Positions 56,618-64,000 of a stretch of DNA of 64,000 nt are shown in pieces (within the stretch, counting starts at the first letter, position 1; the number at the start of each line of letters is the position of its first letter). The notes under the pieces were generated by a model. That model saw nothing but the letters and a program-made list of their open reading frames with translations, did no database searches and was not told the DNA's origin. The position numbers were made by a program, and so were the translations under genes. Location of the stretch: positions 1,116,001 through 1,180,000 of the forward strand of contig NZ_CP139979.1 of assembly GCF_034424525.1 (NCBI RefSeq). The letters are read 5' to 3'. The DNA is from Sphingobium yanoikuyae (lineage in GTDB: Bacteria; Pseudomonadota; Alphaproteobacteria; Sphingomonadales; Sphingomonadaceae).

Positions 56618-58365
56618 ACCAGTGCCTTTGCCTCGTCCGACATGACGCCTTCGATCTGGTTGGGATCGAGCAGCATTTCGGTATGGGCCGCGCCCGACGG
56701 GATCATCGGGAAGCAGTTGGAGAGCTTCGCCACGCGACAGTCCACGATGACGGGGCCGTCGGTTTCCAGCATCTGACGGATGCCGGCCTCCAGTTCCTGC
56801 GGTCCTTCGATGCGGATGCCGGTCCAGCCATAGGCCTCGCCCAGCTTCACGAAGTCGGGCAGGCTGTCGGAATAGCTGTTGGAATAGCGACTTTCATAGG
56901 TCAGTTCCTGCCACTGGCGGACCATGCCCATATATTCATTGTTCAGGATGAAGATCTTGACCGGCAGCCGATACTGGCTGGCCGTCCCCATTTCCTGGAT
57001 GTTCATCTGGATCGAGGCGTCGCCGGCGATGCAGATGCTGATGCTGTCGGGATTGCCCATCTGCGCGCCGATGGCGGCCGGGAAGCCATAGCCCATCGTG
57101 CCCAGGCCGCCCGAGGTCAGCCATTTGTTCGGTTCTTCAAAGCCGAAATGCTGGGCCGCCCACATCTGGTGCTGGCCGACTTCGGTGGTGATGATGATGT
57201 CCTTGCCGGTCGCGCGGGTCGCCTTGTAGAGGTCCGCGATCGCCTTTTGCGGCATGATCTCGCTGCCGCTTTCGGGGTAGGACAGGCTCTTCTTGGCACG
57301 CCATTCGGCGATCCGTGCCCACCAGCCCGACAGGTCCGCCTTTTCATGGCCGCGCCGCTTCCACAGGGCGATCATGTCCTCCAGCGCGCTGCCGACATCG
57401 GCGACGACCGCGACATCGACGTCGACGATCTTGTTGATCGAGCTGCGGTCGATATCGATATGCACCTTGCGGCTGTTGGGGGCGAAGGCGTCCAGCCGGC
57501 CGGTGACGCGATCGTCGAAACGCGCGCCGATGCACAGGATCAGGTCCGCCTGGTTCATCGCCCAATTGGCTTCATAGGTGCCGTGCATGCCCAGCATGCC
57601 GACCCACTGGTCGGACGAAGCGGGGAAGGCGCCCAGGCCCATCAGGGTCGAGGTGACGGGCGCACCGGTCATCGCCGCCAGTTCGCGCAGCAGGGCGCTG
57701 GCCTGCGGACCCGAATTGATGACGCCGCCGCCGGTGTAGAAGATCGGCCGCTCGGCCGCGGCCAGCATCTCGACCGCCGTATCGATCGCGGCGGCATCCG
57801 CCTTGGTCTGCGGATGATAGCTGGCATGGACCTTCAGTTCCGGCCGGGCATAGGGTGCGGTCGCGATCTGGACATTCTTGGGAATGTCGACGACGACCGG
57901 GCCGGGGCGACCGGTGGTGGCGATATGGAATGCCTCATGAACGATGCCGGCCAGCTTGGCCGGATCCTTCACCAGATAATTATGCTTGGTGCAGTGGCGC
58001 GTGATGCCGACCGTGTCCGCCTCCTGGAAGGCGTCGGTGCCGATCAGTTGCGTCGGCACCTGACCGGTGATGACGATCATCGGGATCGAATCCAGCAGCG
58101 CGTCGGTGATGCCGGTGACGGCATTGGTCGCGCCGGGGCCGGAGGTGACCAGGACGACGCCGGGCTTGCCGGTCGAACGGGCATAGCCCTCGGCCATGTG
58201 GGTCGCGCCCTGCTCGTGGCGCACTAGGACATGCTTGATCGTGGGGTGATTATAGAGCGCGTCATAGATGGGCAGCACGGCGCCGCCCGGATAGCCGAAC
58301 ACAACTTCGACGCCCAGATCAACCAGGCACTCGACCAAAATGTCCGCGCCGCTCTTTTCGGCCAC
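56614..58365 (-). CDS. ilvB: acetolactate synthase large (catalytic) subunit
   Basis: IlvB is the thiamine-diphosphate catalytic subunit of acetohydroxyacid synthase. The 583-residue protein has the N-terminal catalytic Glu in FGYPGGAVLPIYDAL with VLVRHEQGATHMAEGYARST, and the C-terminal TPP motif GDASIQMNIQEMGTASQYRL. The start is GTG at 58365 with AGGAG 7 nt upstream. The 104-nt gap to miaA contains TTGACC and a GCTGGC/GCCAGC hairpin. Confidence 0.96.
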   Translation of the reverse strand: MAEKSGADILVECLVDLGVEVVFGYPGGAVLPIYDALYNHPTIKHVLVRHEQGATHMAEGYARSTGKPGVVLVTSGPGATNAVTGITDALLDSIPMIVITGQVPTQLIGTDAFQEADTVGITRHCTKHNYLVKDPAKLAGIVHEAFHIATTGRPGPVVVDIPKNVQIATAPYARPELKVHASYHPQTKADAAAIDTAVEMLAAAERPIFYTGGGVINSGPQASALLRELAAMTGAPVTSTLMGLGAFPASSDQWVGMLGMHGTYEANWAMNQADLILCIGARFDDRVTGRLDAFAPNSRKVHIDIDRSSINKIVDVDVAVVADVGSALEDMIALWKRRGHEKADLSGWWARIAEWRAKKSLSYPESGSEIMPQKAIADLYKATRATGKDIIITTEVGQHQMWAAQHFGFEEPNKWLTSGGLGTMGYGFPAAIGAQMGNPDSISICIAGDASIQMNIQEMGTASQYRLPVKIFILNNEYMGMVRQWQELTYESRYSNSYSDSLPDFVKLGEAYGWTGIRIEGPQELEAGIRQMLETDGPVIVDCRVAKLSNCFPMIPSGAAHTEMLLDPNQIEGVMSDEAKALV

Positions 58366-58469
58366 GATGAAACTCCTCTTTTTTAAGATGCTGGCTCGCG
58401 GGTCTGCGCCGTCGCGCCCGCATTGGCAAGGCGCCAGCGTCTAGAGGACATAAAATGCGTGGTCAACCC

Positions 58470-59414
58470 CTATTGTTGTAATTTAATTGCTAATTCATTG
58501 GCAATTTCAGCATCAATAGATCTCTTTTCGCGGTGCCAGTCCTGTGGCGGCTGGTTGGAGAACCAGGTATATTGGCGTTTGGCATATTGGCGCGTGGCGA
58601 GCTGGCCACGGGCCATCATCGTGTCACGATCGATGTCAGCTTTGAGCCAGGCGGCGATTTCCGGCACACCGATCGCGCGCATCACCGGCAGGTCGGGATT
58701 GAGGTTGCGGGGCAGCAGCGCCTCCACCTCGGCAACAGCGCCCTGATCGATCATCAGCTCGAAACGTCGGTCGCAGCGCTCGATCAGCCAGTCGCGCGGC
58801 GGCAGCAGGATCATCGGGGACAGGCTGATGCGGTCGGCGATGCCGCCCTGCTTGTGCTGCTGCCATAGCTTCAGCGGCTTGCCGGTCGATCGCACCACTT
58901 CCAGCGCGCGGGCAACGCGGGTGGTGTCGGCCGGGGCGAGGCGGGCAGCGGCCTCCGGGTCTTCGCTGCGCAATGCTTCGTGCGCCTGCGCCACCGGCAT
59001 GGCGCGGACGGCGGCGCGGATATCGGCATCGATTTCCGGCACCGGCGCGATGCCGTCGAGCAACGTCCGTATATAAAGGCCGGTGCCGCCGACCAGCACG
59101 GGCAACTTGCCGGCTTCATGGGCGGCGTCGATCTCCGCCCTGGCCTCGGCCGCCCAGCGCGCGGCGGAGCAGGCTTCCGCTCCGTCGATATGGCCGAACA
59201 GGCGATGGGGCACGCCGCCCATTTCCTCTTGCGACGGGCGGGCGGACAGGATCGCCAGGTCGGCATAGACCTGGCTGGCATCGGCATTGATGACGACGCC
59301 GTCGGCGATCTGGGCCAGGCGGACGGCGAGCGCGCTCTTGCCGCTGGCTGTCGGCCCGGCAATAAGCGCGACCGGTGGGCGGGATTCGCCTGTTTCTGGT
59401 TCGGAGTTTGACAT
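58470..59414 (-). CDS. miaA: tRNA dimethylallyltransferase
   Basis: MiaA adds the isopentenyl group to adenosine 37 of tRNAs reading UNN codons. The 314-residue protein shows the P-loop GPTASGKS (20-27), [20 protein letters not shown] and [14 protein letters not shown]. The C-terminal part has [20 protein letters not shown]. The ATG at 59414 shares a CATG with the divergent serB start. Its last codons are noticeably AT-rich. Confidence 0.95.
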   Translation of the reverse strand: MSNSEPETGESRPPVALIAGPTASGKSALAVRLAQIADGVVINADASQVYADLAILSARPSQEEMGGVPHRLFGHIDGAEACSAARWAAEARAEIDAAHEAGKLPVLVGGTGLYIRTLLDGIAPVPEIDADIRAAVRAMPVAQAHEALRSEDPEAAARLAPADTTRVARALEVVRSTGKPLKLWQQHKQGGIADRISLSPMILLPPRDWLIERCDRRFELMIDQGAVAEVEALLPRNLNPDLPVMRAIGVPEIAAWLKADIDRDTMMARGQLATRQYAKRQYTWFSNQPPQDWHREKRSIDAEIANELAIKLQQ

Positions 59415-60351
59415 GTTCGTCGCGACCTTAGTGGCAAAAGGTGGGTTGGACCACGACCTGCTCAGCGAAATTGCGCACCAGTTTGATCGCGATTGTACTG
59501 GGTGCGCTGGTTACTCCATATCCATGATCGACGACGGCATCGCTGCGGACATCTTCTTTGAACCGGCGGACGGTGTCGAAAAATCGGATTGCCTCGAAAT
59601 TTCGCGAGCGATCAAAGAGATCGCACTTTCCATCGCGCAGGGCGGGTATGGCCGTGACTTGGCTTTGGATGTGATCGTCCAACCTGCCGCCACACGCGAG
59701 AAGAAGCTGCTGATCGCCGACATGGATTCGACCATGATCACGGTCGAGTGCATCGACGAACTGGCCGATTATGCCGGGATCAAGCCGCAGATTGCCGAGA
59801 TCACCGAACGGGCGATGCGCGGCGAGCTGGATTTCGAAGGCGCGCTGCATGGTCGCGTCGCCCTGCTGAAAGGGCTGCCCGACAGCGCGATCGACCAGTG
59901 CCGCGAGGAGCGGGTGGTGATCATGGGCGGTGCGCGCGAACTGGTGCGCACGATGAAGGCGCGCGGTGCGCGCACCCTGCTGGTTTCTGGCGGCTTCACC
60001 CGCTTCACCGGGCCGGTGGCGGCGGAAATCGGCTTCGACGTCCATGTCGCCAATGTGCTGGAAATCGCCGACGGCGCGCTGCTTGGCACCGTCACCGTGC
60101 CGATCGTCGATGCCGCGCGCAAGCGCACCGAACTGGAGGCCGCGATCGACGGCGGGATCGATCGTGCGCTGACGCTGGCGGTGGGCGATGGCGCCAATGA
60201 CATTCCGATGATCGAGGGGGCGGGGCTGGGCGTTGCCTATCATGCCAAGCCCAAGACCCGCGCGGCGGCAGCGGCCGAGATCGTCCATGGCGACTTGTCG
60301 GTGCTGCTCTATGCCCAGGGTATTGCTTCGGCCGACTGGGTCCGCGACTGA
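59413..60351 (+). CDS. serB: phosphoserine phosphatase
   Basis: SerB releases serine from phosphoserine as the last step of serine synthesis. The 312-residue protein has an N-terminal ACT-like region and a HAD domain with nucleophile motif DMDSTMI (Asp103). [15 protein letters not shown] is motif II, and [20 protein letters not shown] carries the final aspartates. ATG 59413 has GGAG 6 nt upstream and overlaps the miaA start. The first 90 codons are less GC-rich than the rest. Confidence 0.95.
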   Translation: MFVATLVAKGGLDHDLLSEIAHQFDRDCTGCAGYSISMIDDGIAADIFFEPADGVEKSDCLEISRAIKEIALSIAQGGYGRDLALDVIVQPAATREKKLLIADMDSTMITVECIDELADYAGIKPQIAEITERAMRGELDFEGALHGRVALLKGLPDSAIDQCREERVVIMGGARELVRTMKARGARTLLVSGGFTRFTGPVAAEIGFDVHVANVLEIADGALLGTVTVPIVDAARKRTELEAAIDGGIDRALTLAVGDGANDIPMIEGAGLGVAYHAKPKTRAAAAAEIVHGDLSVLLYAQGIASADWVRD

Positions 60352-60511
60352 TCCCATATGCTCAACGGCTGGGCGCGCTTGAGGCACGTCCTGCCGTCAT
60401 TGCACAAGGGTAATGGATTCCATTTCGCCCCTGAACCGTTGTCGTCGCACTGCATCCCGGCAGTGGGTCCAATTGGTGTCGCGACAGGATCGCGGCGCAC
60501 AGGGAGATGGT

Positions 60512-60769
60512 ATGAAAATCCAGACAATGGCGCTGGTCGCCGGTAGCCTGCTGGCGCTGAGCGCCTGCTCGAAAAATGATGCGCCGGTGACCAGCGCGCC
60601 GCCGCTCGGGTCGGGCGCGATTGCCGGCACGGTGGCCGCAGACCGCAACGGCGATGGCTATGTCGACGGCTATTATACGTCGGATGGCATCTATCACCCG
60701 GTCCAGGGACCGCCCTGTCCGCCGCCCCCGCCGCCGCCGGCGCCGCCCCGTTCCGGAGAACGCGGCTGA
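60512..60769 (+). CDS. small lipoprotein with poly-proline tail
   Basis: This 85-residue lipoprotein has a signal peptide ending in the lipobox LSAC (Cys at about residue 19). A short domain with ADRNGDGYVDGYY, resembling a calcium-loop sequence, follows, and the protein ends with nine prolines in two runs. AGGGAG lies 5 nt before ATG 60512. The CTG overlapping its TGA is the likely start of the next gene. Confidence 0.8.
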   Translation: MKIQTMALVAGSLLALSACSKNDAPVTSAPPLGSGAIAGTVAADRNGDGYVDGYYTSDGIYHPVQGPPCPPPPPPPAPPRSGERG

Positions 60770-62331
60770 GCAATCTTCCTTTCCGGGCGCGGCATTTCCG
60801 CCGCGCCCCCCGACATCCTGTTTCCCTGATCCTCGTCATGCTGATCGCCGGTTCCGTGCCGGGGATGGTGGCTGCGCAGCCGGCCGCCAGCGACACGGCG
60901 GCGCGGTCGAGCGTGGCAGCTGAAATCCGGTCGGCGGCAAGCGGCAAGCTGCGCGATTTCTATGGCACGCGCGGCTATTGGCCGCTGTGGAGCGACAAGG
61001 GCAAGGTCCGCGCCGAACCGGCGCAAGCGCTGCTGACGCTGCTCGACAGTGCCGATCAGGACGGGCTGCGATCGCGCGACTATGATGCCAGGGGGTTGTT
61101 GCGGGCGATCAAGGAGGCCGATGCCTCGGGCGACCCCAAGGCGCTTGCGCGGGTCGACGTCGCCCTGTCAAAGGCGCTGGCTGCCTATGTCGCCGATGTC
61201 CGCCGCCCGTCCAAGGCGGTGAAGATGCGCTATCTCGACCCCGAGGTGGAACCGCAGGCGCCAGATGCGGCGGAGGTGCTGCGCGCGGCGGCGGTCGCGC
61301 CGTCGCTGGCGAGCTATGTCGAGAAGGCGGGCTGGATGAGCCCGCTCTACATGAAGCTGCGCGCGGCGAGCGGCGCCTATGCGACGCGCTGGGGCGGCCT
61401 GCCGGCGGTGAGCGTGCCGACCGACGTCAAGCTGCGGCCGGGCGGATCGAGCGGCGAGATCGCGATCCTGCGCCATCGGCTGGGGCTGGCCGACGGGGTC
61501 GATTATGACAAGGCATTGGTGGTCAAGGTCAAGCTGTTCCAGGCCGATCATGGGCTGGATGCGGACGGCATTGCCGGCGCCCAGACGATCGAGGCGCTCA
61601 ATCGTGGTCCGGGCCATTATGGCCGGATATTGGCGCTCAATCTGGAGCGGGCGCGGCTGCTGCCCGGTCCATGGGTGCGGCATGTTGAGGTCGATGCGGC
61701 ATCGGCGCGGCTCTATTATTATAGCGGCGGCGAACTGGACGGATCGATGAAGGTCGTGGCCGGCGCCAAGGAAAGCCAGACGCCGATGATGGCGGGCATG
61801 ATCCGCTATGCGACGCTCAACCCCTATTGGAATGTCCCGCCCGACCTGGTCGAGCGTAAGATCGCACCCAAGATCCTTGACGGGGCGACGCTCAGGAAGA
61901 TGCGCTATGAGGCACTGAGCGACTGGACCGCCGACGCGCAGACGCTGAACCAGAGTGAGATCGACTGGCAGGCGGTGGCAGCGGGGCGGCGCGAATTGCG
62001 CGTGCGCCAGTTGCCCGGCGGCAATAATGCCATGGGGAAGATCAAGTTCATGTTCCCCAATGACCTGGGCATCTATCTGCACGACACGCCCGACCGGGCG
62101 CTGTTCGCCAAGCCGGTGCGCCATTTCAGCAATGGCTGCGTCCGGCTGGAGGATGCGCAGCGTCTGGGCCGCTGGTTCTTCGGCAAGACGCCGACCGCAG
62201 AGAGCGACGCACCCGAACAATATGTGCCGCTGCCCCGCCCGGTGCCGGTCTATCTCACCTATCTGACGGTGGTGCCGACGGCGGACGGGGTGCAGTTCCT
62301 GCCGGACGATTATGGACGGGACGGGGAGTAA
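60766..62331 (+). CDS. L,D-transpeptidase family protein (YcbB-like)
   Basis: This periplasmic enzyme forms L,D cross-links in peptidoglycan or anchors outer-membrane lipoproteins. A peptidoglycan-binding domain (LRHRLGLADGVDYDKALVVK) precedes the YkuD domain, whose catalytic Cys is in HFSNGCVRLEDAQ (codon at 62137). From ATG 60838 the signal peptide would lack positive residues. Reading back in frame to CTG 60766 restores a basic n-region (LSNLPFRARHFRRAPRHPVS). GGAG lies 7 nt before that CTG, and it overlaps the upstream TGA. I favour CTG; ATG 60838 is the fallback. Confidence 0.85.
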   Translation: MSNLPFRARHFRRAPRHPVSLILVMLIAGSVPGMVAAQPAASDTAARSSVAAEIRSAASGKLRDFYGTRGYWPLWSDKGKVRAEPAQALLTLLDSADQDGLRSRDYDARGLLRAIKEADASGDPKALARVDVALSKALAAYVADVRRPSKAVKMRYLDPEVEPQAPDAAEVLRAAAVAPSLASYVEKAGWMSPLYMKLRAASGAYATRWGGLPAVSVPTDVKLRPGGSSGEIAILRHRLGLADGVDYDKALVVKVKLFQADHGLDADGIAGAQTIEALNRGPGHYGRILALNLERARLLPGPWVRHVEVDAASARLYYYSGGELDGSMKVVAGAKESQTPMMAGMIRYATLNPYWNVPPDLVERKIAPKILDGATLRKMRYEALSDWTADAQTLNQSEIDWQAVAAGRRELRVRQLPGGNNAMGKIKFMFPNDLGIYLHDTPDRALFAKPVRHFSNGCVRLEDAQRLGRWFFGKTPTAESDAPEQYVPLPRPVPVYLTYLTVVPTADGVQFLPDDYGRDGE

Positions 62332-62342
62332 CCTCCCCGTCC
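62319..62342. terminator. hairpin carrying a stop codon in its loop
   Basis: A perfect 10-bp stem GGACGGGGAG / CTCCCCGTCC surrounds TAAC, whose TAA is the L,D-transpeptidase stop. No T run follows, so it may instead protect the 3' end. Confidence 0.6.
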
Positions 62343-62383
62343 TGCCGGCTCAATGGATGCCGGCAACCATCCGCGTTGTTGGA

Positions 62384-63148
62384 TCAGTGGATGCCTGCCA
62401 GCATCCACAGGGCCATGGCGACCATCATGACATTCTCGGTCAGCGAGACGAAGCCGAGCGGCACGTTGCTGCTGCCGCCGACGCAGGCGCATTTCAGTTC
62501 GCGCTTCTCGATATAGACCGCCTTGAACACCGATATTGCGCCGATGCCGCCGATGAACAGGGCGACCGGGATCGACAGCCAGGGAGCAAGGCCGGTCAGC
62601 ATCAGCGCGCCAGCGCCCAGTTCCAGGAAGGGATAGATGCGGCCATAGGGAATGACGCGTCGGGCGAGCAGGTCGTAGTTCAGGAACATGGTCGCGAACC
62701 GCTCCACATCCTGCAGCTTCAGCATGGCGAGCAGCATCATGGCGATGGCGATGAACCGTTCGAGCGTCAGCAGGCCGACCAGCGGCGCCAAGGTTAGCCA
62801 GTTGATCGCCAGCGCCAGCAGTGCGGCGACGGCGAAGACGGCCAGCACCGGCACATAGCTGGTCGCGCCGGGCACCGGCACCTTGAGGCCCAGGAAGCGG
62901 CGCAGATCGTCATGGCCGCCGATCCGCCGGCCGTCGATGAAGATTTGCGGTGTCGTCTTCACGTCATGCTGCGCCTTGAAGACGTCGGTCTCGGCCCGGC
63001 TGGTAAGGGCATGATCCTCGACCCGATAGCCATGGCGGCGCAGCAGCCAGCGCGCCTTGAGGCCATAGGGACAGACATGACCGGGCATCACCATACGGTA
63101 GAGCTGGGCCGTCTTTTCCGGGGGCGGATTTCCCGAGGCTGGGGACAT
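62384..63148 (-). CDS. glutaredoxin-MauE/DoxX-like membrane fusion protein
   Basis: This is a 254-residue fusion. Residues 14-95 form a glutaredoxin with active site CPYG (Cys26) and glutathione-site elements TTPQIFIDGRRIGGHDDL. A MauE/DoxX-like membrane domain with about four helices follows, ending in the CxC motif KCACVGGSSNVPLGFVSL. The combination suggests thiol or metal handling at the membrane. ATG 63148 has AAGGA 7 nt upstream. It is divergent from a MerR regulator and carries a MerR-type promoter. Confidence 0.82.
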   Translation of the reverse strand: MSPASGNPPPEKTAQLYRMVMPGHVCPYGLKARWLLRRHGYRVEDHALTSRAETDVFKAQHDVKTTPQIFIDGRRIGGHDDLRRFLGLKVPVPGATSYVPVLAVFAVAALLALAINWLTLAPLVGLLTLERFIAIAMMLLAMLKLQDVERFATMFLNYDLLARRVIPYGRIYPFLELGAGALMLTGLAPWLSIPVALFIGGIGAISVFKAVYIEKRELKCACVGGSSNVPLGFVSLTENVMMVAMALWMLAGIH

Positions 63149-63180
63149 TGCATCATCCTTGTTTACGCTGCGATGCCCCT

Positions 63181-63212
63181 CATATAGGGTCTGTACCATG
63201 GTACGGAGTCAA
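63181..63212 (-). promoter_or_regulatory. MerR-type promoter with long spacer
   Basis: On the minus strand, TTGACT (63207-63212) and CTATAT (63182-63187) are 19 bp apart. The dyad GTACCATGGTAC (63193-63204) lies in the spacer. This over-long spacer with an internal palindrome is the classical MerR-family arrangement and drives the glutaredoxin-MauE gene. Confidence 0.75.
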
Positions 63213-63215
63213 GGC

Positions 63216-63623
63216 ATGAGTATGACAATTTCCGCACTGGCCCGCGCGGGCGATGTCGGGGTGGAGACGGTGCGCTTCTACCAGCGGCGCGGCCTGCTGG
63301 ATGCGCCCGATCGGCCGGAGGGCAGCGTGCGGCGCTATGGCGAGGGCGATGTGCGCCGGCTGCGCTTCATCCGGTCGGCGCAGGCGGCGGGCTTCACGCT
63401 GGAGCAGATCGGCGAGCTGCTGCAACTCGATGCCGGGCAGGATCGCAAGCGGGCGCGCGAGCTGGCGGCCGATCGGATCGCGGCGCTGGATGTGAAGATC
63501 GCGGAACTGGAGGCGGCGCGGGCGGCGCTGACGCGACTGGCCCGGCAATGCCATGCCTCCGATGAAGGGCCATGCCCGATCATCGCGGCGTTCGAGGACG
63601 GCGCTCAGACGTCCTGCGTCTGA
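63216..63623 (+). CDS. MerR family transcriptional regulator
   Basis: This 135-residue MerR-like activator has an N-terminal helix-turn-helix (MTISALARAGDVGVETVRFY) and a long dimerisation helix. Cysteines are Cys112 and Cys120 in RQCHASDEGPCPIIAAF, plus Cys134. The position matching MerR Cys82 (here in LDAGQDRKRA) is not Cys, so the trigonal Hg(II) site is incomplete. ATG 63216 has GGAG 7 nt upstream and leaves the operator free. Confidence 0.88.
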   Translation: MSMTISALARAGDVGVETVRFYQRRGLLDAPDRPEGSVRRYGEGDVRRLRFIRSAQAAGFTLEQIGELLQLDAGQDRKRARELAADRIAALDVKIAELEAARAALTRLARQCHASDEGPCPIIAAFEDGAQTSCV

Positions 63624-63769
63624 TCGTCCTGCTTCTGCGCCATCTGCCGGCGCGACATTTCCCGACGCACCGAGTAGCTGGTGGGATCACGGCGAAAATG
63701 GTCGCGCATCATGCGCCGCTGTTCGCTGATGATGTGCCAGATATCTTCCGGACTCTTGCCTTCGGTCAT
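63605..63769 (-). CDS. small hypothetical protein (54 aa)
   Basis: This 54-residue ORF encodes a highly charged helical peptide: SPEDIWHIISEQRRMMRDHF, then RRDPTSYSVRREMSRRQMAQ. Codon third positions are GC-rich, as in real genes here. Its 3' end overlaps merR by 19 bp convergently. GGCGGACGG lies just upstream of the ATG. The 30-nt motif copy B lies 163 nt upstream. Confidence 0.55.
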   Translation of the reverse strand: MTEGKSPEDIWHIISEQRRMMRDHFRRDPTSYSVRREMSRRQMAQKQDDQTQDV

Positions 63770-63931
63770 TGATCCGTCCGCCCTTTTCCGTTCGACTGCA
63801 GGGCAGGGAATATCGCTTTCGCACCGATCAATCCGTGAGCGCGATCACGTAAACGGCGCTTTAACGCTGTTACTTCAGATATATGCAACTCCGGCAGCGC
63901 GTGCGTGACAGGGTAAATGTTGGAAATCGCG

Positions 63932-63961
63932 CGCTTAACTTCGCATATTTCCCGCACATTC
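63932..63961. repeat. 30-nt conserved motif, copy B
   Basis: This copy matches 43697-43726 at 28 of 30 positions in the same orientation. It is followed after 1 nt by GACATAATGTTAC, similar to GACATATTGTTAT after copy A. The 231-bp stretch from 63770 to the window end holds nothing else that I can support. Confidence 0.75.
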
Positions 63962-64000
63962 TGACATAATGTTACGTTCCGCTGATCCTATCGGAAAGCG

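Noticed and set aside
58366..58469. Possible leader peptide before ilvB (MSSRRWRLANAGATAQTREP followed by AS)
   Set aside because: It has no enrichment in Ile, Leu or Val and no alternative pairing, so attenuation is not supported.
60512..60769. Calcium-binding EF-hand in the small lipoprotein
   Set aside because: Only one partial loop (DRNGDGYVDGYY) is present, with no flanking helices, so calcium binding is not claimed.
63766..63957. 63-codon minus-strand ORF at the right end
   Set aside because: Its similarity to the region upstream of trmFO is explained by the shared 30-nt nucleotide motif, and it overlaps the better-supported 54-codon ORF.

Overview
The window is a chromosomal segment of a high-GC alphaproteobacterium. 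Gene families and synteny point to the Sphingomonadaceae, probably a Sphingobium- or Sphingomonas-like genus: the nuo-birA-coaX-RNase J order, yqeY/dnaG/rpoD next to carA, a TPP-dependent pdhA with a lipoyl-bearing pdhB, DUF1467 and DUF4170 proteins, and RNase J. This assignment is inference, because no 16S gene is present. No tRNA, rRNA, CRISPR array or classical insertion sequence was seen. Most of the window is core metabolism and information processing, with small accessory islets and many palindromic intergenic elements.

Layout: 1-9563 holds the end of the complex I operon (nuoI partial, J, K, L, M, N), coupled into birA, coaX and RNase J. 9564-18995 is a looser region with palindromic repeats, an unknown orphan gene, a CoxE-like VWA protein and its MoxR-type ATPase separated by unrelated genes, a soluble chemoreceptor, a DUF817 membrane protein and a secreted-protein gene broken by a 7-bp duplication. 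19216-24124 is rpoD-dnaG-(DUF559 element)-yqeY. 24278-30754 is carA, two RraB-like genes, carB, greA and a rhomboid protease. 30818-33155 is a cluster of small envelope or stress-type proteins. 33382-37729 is eno, ftsB, pdhA and pdhB. 37795-41029 holds three TadE/TadG-like genes. 41160-50167 carries a squalene-synthase-fold protein, an EF-hand protein, trmFO, a three-gene membrane/SRPBCC operon with a GbsR/MarR regulator, a D-serine dehydratase-like enzyme with RidA, a ThuA-like protein and a dicarboxylate symporter. 50362-58365 holds an M20 peptidase and the branched-chain amino-acid block (leuA, ilvC, ilvN, ilvB) with yceI. 58470-63769 holds miaA, serB, a lipoprotein, an L,D-transpeptidase, a glutaredoxin-MauE fusion with a divergent MerR regulator and a 54-residue ORF.

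Most distinctive observations: (1) a DUF559 (Vsr-like) endonuclease gene lies inside a 36-bp inverted repeat whose arms supply its start region and last codons, and a gene-less relative of the same repeat lies at 54519-54635. This suggests a repeat family mobilised by, or dependent on, a small nuclease. (2) leuA has a putative leader peptide rich in rare Leu codons, with mutually exclusive RNA pairings. (3) Two RraB-like genes sit between carA and carB. (4) A 30-nt motif is present at two loci with 28/30 identity, once directly before trmFO. (5) Paired TTTCTG...CAGAAA operators link the GbsR/MarR regulator to the SRPBCC operon. (6) The start codons of miaA and serB share one CATG. (7) Two genes (birA and the L,D-transpeptidase) appear to start at CTG codons overlapping an upstream TGA.
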